Part shown: in pieces, positions 51,283-58,807 of the stretch
How positions within the stretch are numbered: the stretch's first letter is position 1
Layout of the letters: every line of letters begins with the position of its first letter
Origin: Brevibacterium senegalense
GTDB taxonomy: Bacteria > Actinomycetota > Actinomycetes > Actinomycetales > Brevibacteriaceae
DNA length: 64,000 nt
Direction: 5' to 3'
NCBI RefSeq assembly: GCF_000285835.1
Contig: NZ_HE978600.1
Location: forward strand, 97,102-161,101
Program-made: the position numbers and the translations under genes
Notes under the pieces: generated by a model
Database searches by the model: none
The model's input: only the letters and a program-made list of their open reading frames with translations
What the model was told of the DNA's origin: nothing

Positions 51283-51967
51283 GGCCGCCGCCTGGGGCGC
51301 GCGTCTGAGCGCGCCGGCCCCGGGCCGTCGCCCCCAGCATCGTGACCGTCATGGGCGGGTGGGACTCCGGCTTCCCCACCGCGATGCGGGAGACCGAGGC
51401 CGGGGCGACCGCGATCCGCTGGAACCGGTCGACCTCGAGCCCCAGGGCGTGCGCGAGCATGAGCTTGATGACGTCTCCGTGGGAGACGAGGACGAGGGCC
51501 TTCGACCCGGCCTCTCGGGCTGTGCGGCACGCGGACTCGAGCGCGTGCGCGGACCGGGCCGCGACCTCGGCGAGGGACTCCCCCGCCGGGAACCGGGCGC
51601 GGCTGGGAGTCGTGCGGACGGTCTGCCACAGCGGCTCGCGCAGCAGCTCCTTGATGGGACGGCCGGTCCAGTCGCCGTACTCGACCTCCGCGAGGCCGTC
51701 GAGGACCGCGTAGCGGGGTGCGGCGCCTGCGACCGCGGGTTCCGGACCGGTCACGTCCAGCAGCTCGTGCGTCGTGCGGACGCACCGGTGGATGGGCGAG
51801 GTGAGGACGGTGAGCGGCGCGTCCCCGTCCAGTTCCGGCACGAGCGTGCGCGCCTCCCGCACCTGGCGCACCCCGCGGTCCGTCAGGTCGACCGCGTGAT
51901 CGCGGCCGGCGAGGACCCCCGCGGCGTTCGCCGTCGACTCGCCGTGCCGCACCAGAATGATCTCCAT
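51278..51967 (-). CDS. Histidine phosphatase family protein (MSMEG_4193 type)
   Basis: The 229-residue protein begins MEIILVRHGESTANAAGVLAGRDHAVDLTDRG with the phosphohistidine in RHGES. It has LTSPIHRCVRTTHEL, LAEVEYGDWTGRPIKELLREPLWQTVR, FPAGESLAEVAARSAHAL and LVLVSHGDVIKLMLAHALGLEVDRFQRIAV, including the second catalytic histidine (SHGD). This subgroup (MSMEG_4193) is conserved near DUF3090 and mshC; the substrate is unknown. The ATG is 6 bases after minus-strand TATCCT. The longer open frame upstream is a shadow of the transporter gene. Confidence 0.92.
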   Translation of the reverse strand: MEIILVRHGESTANAAGVLAGRDHAVDLTDRGVRQVREARTLVPELDGDAPLTVLTSPIHRCVRTTHELLDVTGPEPAVAGAAPRYAVLDGLAEVEYGDWTGRPIKELLREPLWQTVRTTPSRARFPAGESLAEVAARSAHALESACRTAREAGSKALVLVSHGDVIKLMLAHALGLEVDRFQRIAVAPASVSRIAVGKPESHPPMTVTMLGATARGRRAQTRAPGGGR

Positions 51968-51973
51968 CGCCCC

Positions 51974-52006
51974 AGGATAAGCCGGTCGCGGCCCCGGTGA
52001 TACGGT
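51974..52006. promoter_or_regulatory. Divergent leaderless promoters of phosphatase and DMT transporter genes
   Basis: Minus-strand TATCCT (51974-51979) is 6 bases before ATG 51967. Plus-strand TACGGT (52001-52006) is 6 bases before GTG 52013. Confidence 0.5.
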
Positions 52007-52012
52007 CCTGAG

Positions 52013-52987
52013 GTGCGCGTCAACGGAACCCTTCTCCTCGCAGGCGCGGCGACCGTCCTCGCCGGCTTCCTCATGGCGTTCCAGTCGCGGGCCAACGGCT
52101 CGCTGGCCGGTGTCATCGGCTCGAGCGTCTTCGCCGCGACCGTCAGCTTCCTGGGCGGCCTCCTCATCCTCCTGCTCATCCTCGCCGTCTCGCGGCCCGG
52201 TCGCCGGGGCGTGGGACGGCTGCGCGCCGCGCTGGGCGACGGCACCGTCCGGTGGTGGATGCTGCTGGGCGGGCTCGGCGGGTCGACCGTCGTCCTCGCC
52301 CAGGCGCTCACCGTGCCGCTCATCGGCGTCTCCGTGCTCACGATGTCGTTCGTCTGCGGTCAGCTGCTGGGCGCGATCGTCGTCGACGGGACGGACCTGC
52401 CGCCCAGCGGCCGGACCGCGCTGAGCGCGTGCCGGCTCGTGGGCACCGCGGTCGTCCTCGTGGGTGTCGTGCTCGTGTCCGTGGGCGGCTTCTCCCGCGG
52501 GATCCCGCTGTGGGCGCCCCTCGTGCCGCTGCTGGCCGGGGCGATGACCTCCGTGCAGTCCGCGCTCAACGGCCGGGTGCGGGCGGTTTCGGCGTCCTCG
52601 CTGACCGCGACGACCGTCAACTTCCTCGTGGGGTCCGTCTTCCTGCTGGTCTGCTCCGGCCTCGCGTGGCTGCTGGGCGCGCGGGTGACCGGGCTGCCGG
52701 ACCTCCCCGGCCAGGCGTGGCTGCTCATGGGCGGTGCGCTGGGCATCGTCTTCATCGGTGTCACGTCCGCGACCGTCAGCCACCTGGGGGTGCTGCTCGT
52801 CTCGATGACCTCGCTGTTCGGGAACCTGCTGAGCTCCGTGCTCGTCGACCTGCTGCATCCCGGTGCCGTCATCACCCCGCTCACCGTCGTCGCGATGGCG
52901 TGCGTGCTGGCCGGCGTCGTCATCGCCTCGTGGCCGCGCCCCGGCGGCGGACCGCCGCGGCGCGCACGGGTCACGCCGCCGGCATGA
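52013..52987 (+). CDS. DMT-family transporter (YdcZ/DUF606 type, duplicated)
   Basis: The 324-residue protein has ten hydrophobic segments in two repeats, each beginning with a similar unit: GFLMAFQSRANGSLAGVIGSSVFAATVSFLGGLLILLL in the first half and GAMTSVQSALNGRVRAVSASSLTATTVNFLVGSVFLLV in the second. This N-G-L/R and A-T-x-N/S-F pattern is that of the YdcZ (DUF606) branch of drug/metabolite transporters. The substrate is unknown. It starts with GTG after a leaderless-type TACGGT. It ends 3 bases before the convergent peptidase gene. Confidence 0.85.
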   Translation: MRVNGTLLLAGAATVLAGFLMAFQSRANGSLAGVIGSSVFAATVSFLGGLLILLLILAVSRPGRRGVGRLRAALGDGTVRWWMLLGGLGGSTVVLAQALTVPLIGVSVLTMSFVCGQLLGAIVVDGTDLPPSGRTALSACRLVGTAVVLVGVVLVSVGGFSRGIPLWAPLVPLLAGAMTSVQSALNGRVRAVSASSLTATTVNFLVGSVFLLVCSGLAWLLGARVTGLPDLPGQAWLLMGGALGIVFIGVTSATVSHLGVLLVSMTSLFGNLLSSVLVDLLHPGAVITPLTVVAMACVLAGVVIASWPRPGGGPPRRARVTPPA

Positions 52988-52990
52988 GGA

Positions 52991-54319
52991 TCACGCCTCC
53001 AGCATGAAGCGGTTCAGCACGCGGGTGCCGAAGTCCAGGGACGACAGGGCCACCCGCTCGTCCTTGCCGTGGAACATCGCGGCGAAGTCCAGGTCCGGGG
53101 TCAGCCGCAGCGGTGCGAAGCCGTAGCCCACGATCCCCAGGCGGGCCAGCGACTTGTTGTCCGTGCCGCCGCTCATCGTGTGCGGCAGGACCTTCGCGCC
53201 GGGATCCGCGTCGAGCAGGCACCGCTGCATCGTCTCGACGAGGCGACCGGAGAACGGCGACTCGACGGAGTCCCCCACCGTCACCGGCTCCACGTCGATG
53301 CCCTCGCCCGCCAGCTCCTTGATCGTGAGCATGACGTCCTCGAACTGGCCCGGCAGCACGCGGCAGTCGACGAACGCCTGTGCGGTCGCGGGGATGACGT
53401 TGTGCTTGTAGCCGGCCTGGACGATCGTGGGGTTCGAGGTGTTGCGCAGCGTCGGCTCGACGAAGCGGGACACGGTGCCCAGCTCCGCGATGAGCTCGCC
53501 GGTCGTCTCCGCGGTGAACGGGATCCCGGTGATCTCCGAGACCCCTTCCAGCAGGTCGCGGGTGGCCTGCGGCATGTCCTCCGGCCACCGGTGCGCACCG
53601 ATCCGCGCGATCGCGGCCGCCAGGCGGGTGATCGGGTTGTCGTCGTTCACCATCGAGCCGTGGCCGGCGGTGCCGTGCGCCAGCAGGCGCAGCCATGCGA
53701 TGCCCTTCTCCGCCGTCTGGACGAGGTAGACGCGCTGCCCGCGGATGTCCGCGGAGTAGCCGCCCACCTCGCTGATCGCCTCCGTGGCGCCGTCGAACAG
53801 CTCCGGGCGGTTCTCGACCATCCAGCCGGCGCCGTAGCCGCCGCCGGCCTCCTCGTCCGCGAAGAACGCGATGATGAGGTCGCGCCGGGGGCGCAGCCCC
53901 TTCCGCATCATGTCGCGGACGTTCGAGAGGATCATCGCGTCCATGTTCTTCATGTCGACCGCGCCGCGTCCCCACAGCATGCCGTCGCGGATGACTCCGC
54001 CGAACGGGTCGACGCTCCACTCCGACTCGTCGGCCGGCACGACGTCGGTGTGGCCGTGGACGACGAGGGCGCCGGCGTCCGGGTCCGTGCCCGGGATGCG
54101 GGCGACCAGGTTGGCGCGGCCCGGCTCGGACTCGTGGATGACGGAGTCGACCCCCACCTCCTGCAGCAGTGCTGCGATCCACTCCGTCGCCTCGAGCTCC
54201 GGATTGGTCCGGCCCTCGCCCCAGTTCTGGGTGTCGAAGCGGATGAGGCGGGAGGCGATCTGCGTCGTCTCCTCGACCGCCTGCGCCAGAGGGTCGGTGG
54301 TCGCGTCGTCGGTGCTCAC
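52991..54319 (-). CDS. M20/M25/M40-family metallopeptidase
   Basis: The 442-residue hydrolase shows the di-zinc M20 sites: LVVHGHTDVVPADESEW (first zinc histidine and aspartate), MLWGRGAVDMKNMDAMI (bridging aspartate) and IIAFFADEEAGGGYGAGWMVEN (catalytic glutamate pair). The dimerisation domain lies around residues 200-330, and TMSGGTDNKSLARLGIVGYGFAPL gives the last ligand region. It resembles actinobacterial dipeptidase/ArgE-like proteins acting on peptides or N-acyl amino acids. The GTG start has a GGAAGGA site. It is the second gene after the PIG-L deacetylase (55-base gap). Confidence 0.93.
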   Translation of the reverse strand: MSTDDATTDPLAQAVEETTQIASRLIRFDTQNWGEGRTNPELEATEWIAALLQEVGVDSVIHESEPGRANLVARIPGTDPDAGALVVHGHTDVVPADESEWSVDPFGGVIRDGMLWGRGAVDMKNMDAMILSNVRDMMRKGLRPRRDLIIAFFADEEAGGGYGAGWMVENRPELFDGATEAISEVGGYSADIRGQRVYLVQTAEKGIAWLRLLAHGTAGHGSMVNDDNPITRLAAAIARIGAHRWPEDMPQATRDLLEGVSEITGIPFTAETTGELIAELGTVSRFVEPTLRNTSNPTIVQAGYKHNVIPATAQAFVDCRVLPGQFEDVMLTIKELAGEGIDVEPVTVGDSVESPFSGRLVETMQRCLLDADPGAKVLPHTMSGGTDNKSLARLGIVGYGFAPLRLTPDLDFAAMFHGKDERVALSSLDFGTRVLNRFMLEA

Positions 54320-54374
54320 GTGGGGGTCCTTCCGGTGGAGAGCGGGGTGGAGGTGTGCGCGGCGGGCGGGCGCG

Positions 54375-55085
54375 TCAGCCGTAGACGCGGAAGCCCAGGT
54401 GGGCGCGATCGCCCTCCCAGAGGAGCGACGACCGGATGATCGTCTCCGCCTGCTCCTCGACGGGCGTGTCCGACAGGGCCGCGAGGTACTCGCGGTGGCA
54501 CGCGAGCGAGGCGATCGCCCGATCGAGGTCGTCCGTCACGTCGACCCGGTGCGTGGGATCGGCACCGAACTCGAGGACGCGCTGCACGCCGTCGTAGCGG
54601 GCGCCCGGGACGATCCACTCGTTTCCGGCGTCGCCGATCGCGTCGATCGCCGCCTGCCCCAGGTTGCGGTGGTCGGCGGAGTTGAAGTGCCGCCCGCCCC
54701 ACGTCTGCTGGAAGTTCAGCAGCACGACGATGTCCGGGCGGAAGGCGCGGATGCGGCGCGCGATCGCGGTCCGCAGCTCCGGGGTCTGCAGGATCCGGCC
54801 GTCCGGCTGGTCGAGGAATTCGAGCGAGGCGACCCCGACCTCGGCGCAGGCGGCCTCCTGCTCCGCGGTCCGGACGACGGCGGACCGGCCCGGGTCCATG
54901 CCCTCGATCCCGGCCTCGCCGCGGCTGGCGAGGACGTAGCCGACCCGTTTGCCAGCGCGGGTCCACGCACTGACGGCGGCGCCGATGCCGTACTTCGGAT
55001 CATCCGGGTGGGCGACGATGACCAGGGCCGATGCGAAGTCGTCGGGCAGGACGGGCAGCTGCTGAGCGGACTGTGAGTCCGTCAT
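54375..55085 (-). CDS. PIG-L family deacetylase
   Basis: The 236-residue protein carries the LmbE/PIG-L zinc motif in SALVIVAHPDDPKYGIGAAVSAW (AHPDD) and the later SADHRNLGQAAIDAI, with the third ligand. The family removes N-acetyl groups from sugar derivatives, such as GlcNAc-inositol (MshB) and mycothiol conjugates (Mca). The usual AHPDDE is here AHPDDP, as in a subgroup outside MshB and Mca, so I do not assign it to mycothiol. A GGAGGT site stands 6 bases before the ATG. It is divergent from sqdB with a 125-base gap. Confidence 0.9.
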   Translation of the reverse strand: MTDSQSAQQLPVLPDDFASALVIVAHPDDPKYGIGAAVSAWTRAGKRVGYVLASRGEAGIEGMDPGRSAVVRTAEQEAACAEVGVASLEFLDQPDGRILQTPELRTAIARRIRAFRPDIVVLLNFQQTWGGRHFNSADHRNLGQAAIDAIGDAGNEWIVPGARYDGVQRVLEFGADPTHRVDVTDDLDRAIASLACHREYLAALSDTPVEEQAETIIRSSLLWEGDRAHLGFRVYG

Positions 55086-55210
55086 GAGTTCACCTCCACG
55101 TAGAGCACTGTCCACACCGCAGTCTACTGGGCGGGTACTGTGGAGCGACGACCTCGGGAGGCGGTGATCGCGCCCCGGGGCCGACCGGAAGAACTTCGAA
55201 GGAGACACAC
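55086..55210. promoter_or_regulatory. Divergent control region of the PIG-L gene and sqdB
   Basis: Plus-strand TACTGT near 55136-55141 and minus-strand TAGACT near 55122-55127 are the likely -10 hexamers; both genes have leaders and Shine-Dalgarno sites. No clear -35 or operator was found. Confidence 0.35.
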
Positions 55211-56434
55211 GTGCGCATCCTCGTCCTGGGCGGAGACGGCTTCTGCGGCTGGCCCGCGGCCCTCCACCTGTCTCAGCTGGGCCACGACGTCGACATCGTC
55301 GACAACCTGTCGCGGCGCCGCATCGACGCAGAGCTGGGGGCCGACTCACTCACCCCCATCCGCACCCCGGAGGAGCGGATCGCGGCGTGGCAGGAGGTGA
55401 CGGGGAAGACGATCGGCTTCCACCCGACCGACATCGCACAGGACTACGACGGCCTCGTCGCGCTGCTGGCCCGCACCCGGCCGGACGTCATCGTCCACTT
55501 CGCGGAGCAGCGGGCGGCACCGTACTCGATGAAGTCGCCGGTGCAGAAGCGCTACACGATCGACAACAACGTGAACGCGACCCACAACGTGCTCGCCGCG
55601 CTCGTGGAGACCGGCGTCGACGCGCACCTCGTCCACCTGGGCACGATGGGCGTCTACGGCTACGGCACGGCCGGCATGCGGATCCCCGAGGGCTATCTGG
55701 ACGTCAAGGTGGACGGCGAGGACGCGGACGGCACGCCCACGGGCGAGCTCATCGACCAGACGATCCTCTACCCCACCAATCCCGGCTCGATCTACCACAT
55801 GACGAAGGTGCTCGATCAGCACCTGTTCGCGTTCTACGCGAAGAACGACAAGCTGCGCATCACGGATCTGCACCAGGGCATCATCTGGGGCACGAACACC
55901 GCGGAGACCCAGCTCGACGAGCGCCTCGTCAACCGCTTCGACTACGACGGCGACTACGGCACGGTGCTCAACCGCTTCCTCATGCAGGCGGCCGTGGGCT
56001 ACCCGCTGACGGTGCACGGCACGGGCGGGCAGACGCGCGCGTTCATCCACATCACGGACATGGTCCGCTGCATCGCCCTGGCGATCGAGAATCCGCCGGC
56101 CGGCGGAGAGCGGGTCAAGATCATCAACCAGCTGACGGAGACGCATCGGGTCCGCGACCTGGCGCAGCTCATCTGCGAGATCACGGACGCGCAGATGGAG
56201 CTGGTCCCCAATCCGCGCCAGGAGTCCGCGGAGAACGACCTCTTCGCCTCGAACGACACGTTCCTGGACCTGGGCCTGGAGCCCACCACCCTGTCGGAGG
56301 GCCTGCTCGCCGAGGTCGAGGAGACCGCCCGTCGCTACGCCGACCGCGCGGACCTCACGAAGATCCCCGCCTCGTCGCTCTGGACGAAGAACCAGGAGGT
56401 GGGCGCGCCCTCGCGCGTCCCCGAGACCGCGTGA
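55211..56434 (+). CDS. sqdB: UDP-sulfoquinovose synthase SqdB
   Basis: The 407-residue SDR-type enzyme makes UDP-sulfoquinovose from UDP-glucose and sulfite. MRILVLGGDGFCGWPAALHLSQLGHDVDIVDNLSRRRID is the SQD1/SqdB nucleotide-binding start. FAEQRAAPYSMKSPVQKRYTIDNNVNATHNVLAAL, LGTMGVYGYG, YPTNPGSIYHMTKVLDQ (YxxxK) and DLHQGIIWGTNTAET are specific to this enzyme. The GTG start follows GAAGGAGACACAC. Followed 15 bases later by the glycosyltransferase, it forms the minimal sulfolipid (SQDG) pathway, known also from some Arthrobacter-like actinobacteria. Confidence 0.95.
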   Translation: MRILVLGGDGFCGWPAALHLSQLGHDVDIVDNLSRRRIDAELGADSLTPIRTPEERIAAWQEVTGKTIGFHPTDIAQDYDGLVALLARTRPDVIVHFAEQRAAPYSMKSPVQKRYTIDNNVNATHNVLAALVETGVDAHLVHLGTMGVYGYGTAGMRIPEGYLDVKVDGEDADGTPTGELIDQTILYPTNPGSIYHMTKVLDQHLFAFYAKNDKLRITDLHQGIIWGTNTAETQLDERLVNRFDYDGDYGTVLNRFLMQAAVGYPLTVHGTGGQTRAFIHITDMVRCIALAIENPPAGGERVKIINQLTETHRVRDLAQLICEITDAQMELVPNPRQESAENDLFASNDTFLDLGLEPTTLSEGLLAEVEETARRYADRADLTKIPASSLWTKNQEVGAPSRVPETA

Positions 56435-56449
56435 GAACGGGCTGAGCCC

Positions 56450-57649
56450 GTGCGTATCGCCGTCTTCACCGAGGTCTTCCTGCCCAAGATCGACGGAGTC
56501 GTCACCCGGCTGGTCCGGACCCTCGAGCAGTTGCAGGGCCTGGGGCACGAGGTCGTCGTGTTCGCCCCGGGCGACCCGCCCGCGACGTTCGCGGGGTTCG
56601 AGGTCGTCCGGGTGCGCGCCGTCCCCTTCAAGCCGTGGTACCCGGAGCTGTCCGTGGGGATGCCCACACCGGAGATCGCCCGGGTCATGGAGCGGTTCCA
56701 CCCGCACGTCGTCCACGCCGTCAACCCGGTGTGGCTCGCGGCCTACGGGACGCTGTCCGCGCGCCGCCGGGACCTGCCGCTGCTGGGCAGCTTCCACACG
56801 GACGTGCCCTCGTACACACAGCGGCTGGGCCTCGAGTGGATCACGGACACGACGAGTCGCTGGATCACGTGGATGCACAACTTCTCGCAGGTGAACCTCT
56901 GCACCTCCCAACAGATGGTGCAGCGGGCCAAGAGCGCGGGCATCCGCAACGTGCAGCTGTGGCCCAAGGCGGTCGACACCGTGGGCTACCACCCGGGCAA
57001 CGCCTCCCGCGCGATGCGGGAGAGGCTGACGGACGGGCACCCGGACGACCGCCTGCTCGTGTATGTGGGGCGGCTGTCGAAGGAGAAGGACCTCGATCTG
57101 CTGCGTCCGCTCATGGACCGGATGCCGTCGGACGTCCGGTTGGCCCTCGTGGGGTCCGGCCCGCATCGGGAGGAGCTCGAGGCGGAGTTCGCCGGCACGC
57201 GGACGGTCTTCACCGGCTACATGGCGGGTGAGGAGCTTGCGGCTGCGTACGCGAGCGCGGATCTCTTCGTCTTCCCCTCGACGACGGAGACCCTGGGGCT
57301 CGTCGCCCTCGAATCGATGGCCTCCGGGGTGCCCGTCGTGGGTGCGCGCGCCGGCGGCATCCCGTTCGCGGTGCGCGACGGCGTGGGCGGACTCCTGCAC
57401 GAGCCGGGCTCCGTCGACGACCTGCAGACCCAGGTGCTGCGCGTGCTCGAGGACCCGCAGCTGCGCGCACGACTGTCCGCAGGCGGTCTGGAGGAGACGC
57501 AGAAGCACGGCTGGCGGGCTGCGACCGAGTCCCTCGTCGGAGCGTACGAGGAGGCCATCGAGCGCTACTGGTCCGATCACCGGCCGCCCGGCTGGCGGAT
57601 GGCGCTGCTGGGCCGGCCCATGCCCCCGGCCACTCCCCCGGTGTTCTGA
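56450..57649 (+). CDS. sqdX: GT4-family glycosyltransferase, probable sulfoquinovosyltransferase SqdX
   Basis: The 399-residue GT-B enzyme begins MRIAVFTEVFLPKIDGVVTRLVRTLE and shows SFHTDVPSYTQRLGL, LWPKAVDTVGYHPG, LLVYVGRLSKEKDLDLL, LVGSGPHREELE and the nucleotide-sugar E-x7-E motif in STTETLGLVALESMASGVPVV. This is the layout of SqdX, which moves sulfoquinovose onto diacylglycerol. PimB-like mannosyltransferases are close relatives; the sqdX call rests on the sqdB neighbour. The GTG start has no good ribosome site (GAGCCC), so coupling to sqdB is likely. A strong terminator follows. Confidence 0.86.
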   Translation: MRIAVFTEVFLPKIDGVVTRLVRTLEQLQGLGHEVVVFAPGDPPATFAGFEVVRVRAVPFKPWYPELSVGMPTPEIARVMERFHPHVVHAVNPVWLAAYGTLSARRRDLPLLGSFHTDVPSYTQRLGLEWITDTTSRWITWMHNFSQVNLCTSQQMVQRAKSAGIRNVQLWPKAVDTVGYHPGNASRAMRERLTDGHPDDRLLVYVGRLSKEKDLDLLRPLMDRMPSDVRLALVGSGPHREELEAEFAGTRTVFTGYMAGEELAAAYASADLFVFPSTTETLGLVALESMASGVPVVGARAGGIPFAVRDGVGGLLHEPGSVDDLQTQVLRVLEDPQLRARLSAGGLEETQKHGWRAATESLVGAYEEAIERYWSDHRPPGWRMALLGRPMPPATPPVF

Positions 57650-57732
57650 ACCCGCCGGACGACCCGGGAACCCCGGCGGATGTCCGGCGGGCGTCCCCGG
57701 AACACTCCGGGGGCGTCCCCGCGGGGACGCGA

Positions 57733-57777
57733 GAAGGCCCGCCGCACCGGATCTGAGATCCGGCCCGACGGGCCTTC
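57733..57777. terminator. Terminator hairpin between sqdX and tRNA-Leu
   Basis: Outer arms GAAGGCCCG/CGGGCCTTC and an inner stem CCGGATC-TGA-GATCCGG. A second inverted repeat, GTCCCC-GC-GGGGAC, lies just upstream. It can serve both the sqdX and the tRNA transcript. Confidence 0.8.
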
Positions 57778-57786
57778 CACCTGTTG

Positions 57787-57873
57787 TGCGCGGAGGGGGA
57801 CTTGAACCCCCACGCCCATTAATAGGGCACTAGCACCTCAAGCTAGCGCGTCTACCTATTCCGCCACCCGCGC
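57787..57873 (-). tRNA. tRNA-Leu (anticodon GAG)
   Basis: The 87-base minus-strand sequence folds as a class II tRNA. The acceptor is GCGCGGG with TCCGCGC (one G-T pair) and discriminator A. The D-loop is leucine-type, and the anticodon arm GCTAGC-TTGAGGT-GCTAGT carries GAG, reading CUC. A long variable arm (GCCC-TATTAAT-GGGC) and a T-arm GGGGG-TTCAAGT-CCCCC complete it. CCA is not encoded. Confidence 0.96.
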
Positions 57874-57882
57874 GGGCAACAG

Positions 57883-57888
57883 AGAATA
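57883..57888 (-). promoter_or_regulatory. -10 hexamer TATTCT of tRNA-Leu
   Basis: TATTCT on the minus strand lies in a locally AT-rich patch 9 bases before the mature 5' end. The -35 is unclear. Confidence 0.4.
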
Positions 57889-57952
57889 GATTACACACTC
57901 CGGAGGGGCAGACCAAATCCTGCGGGCGCCCCGACCTGTGCGGTGCATCACG

Positions 57953-58807
57953 TCACGCGCGCTCGGTCACCGTCGAGAGCATGTGGGGCTTCCCCCGCTT
58001 GCGATCCCACACATCGACCCTGGTGACGGCTCCGTCGCGACGGACGGCCGCCGCGACGCGCGCCGGCAGGGTGATGGGGGTCGCGAACTCGACCTCCCAC
58101 GTGAAGGCATCCGCCCGGACCTGGGCGGCCGCCAGCCCGTGCGCCGCGGTGTACATCCCGTGGATGATGCGCCCCCGGAACCCGAACGCTCGTGCCGCGA
58201 GCCCGTTGAGGTGGATGGGGTTCACATCCCCGGACACGCGGGCGTACACATCCGCGGTCCGCGGTGCGATGGTCCACTCGAGGGTCTGGGCCGGCGCCTC
58301 GAACGGCTCCCGCTCCGGCTGCTCGTGCGATTCCGCGCCGTCGACCCGCGCGCCCTTCGCGAGGTAGTGCGAGGTCTCCTCGACCCGGGTCGCACCGTCC
58401 ACGTCGAAGCGAGCAGTGACGACGACCTCGGTCCCCTTGGGGTGGGTGCGCAGCGCGGCGACCCGGACGGTGGCCTCCACCGTCTCCCCCACCCGCACCG
58501 GCGCGTGCTGTTCGACCGTGTTGCGGATGTGGACGAGGCCCACGACGGGCAGCGGGAAGTCGCGGGCGCTCATGAGCTCGAGGCTGGCTCCGAACGCCTG
58601 CGCGTGCAGCCACGTCACGGGCACGACGTCGCGCACCGGCTCGCCCACGGCGCGGTCGAACCGGGCGACGGAGTCCGCCTCCGCCGTCACCCGCACGGTG
58701 CGGGCGGCCGAGCCCGGTCCCGCGATCCGGTCGAGTGCCGGTGCGGGCGCGGGGCGGACGGTCTTGAGGACGCTCGCGCCGGCGGCGCTCAGGTAGGTCC
58801 GCAGCAT
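57953..58807 (-). CDS. htdX: 3-hydroxyacyl dehydratase HtdX-like (MaoC double hotdog)
   Basis: The 284-residue protein has two hotdog halves. The C-terminal one holds the hydratase-2 motif YARVSGDVNPIHLNGLAARAFGFRGRIIHGMYT with the catalytic aspartate and histidine. The N-terminal half lacks it (VGLVHIRNTVEQHAPVRVGETV). It hydrates enoyl or dehydrates 3-hydroxyacyl thioesters. The order htdX-fabG4-fadA2 equals M. tuberculosis Rv0241c-Rv0243. The ATG shares one base with the fabG4 stop (TGATG). No terminator T-tract is seen beyond the stop. Confidence 0.9.
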   Translation of the reverse strand: MLRTYLSAAGASVLKTVRPAPAPALDRIAGPGSAARTVRVTAEADSVARFDRAVGEPVRDVVPVTWLHAQAFGASLELMSARDFPLPVVGLVHIRNTVEQHAPVRVGETVEATVRVAALRTHPKGTEVVVTARFDVDGATRVEETSHYLAKGARVDGAESHEQPEREPFEAPAQTLEWTIAPRTADVYARVSGDVNPIHLNGLAARAFGFRGRIIHGMYTAAHGLAAAQVRADAFTWEVEFATPITLPARVAAAVRRDGAVTRVDVWDRKRGKPHMLSTVTERA

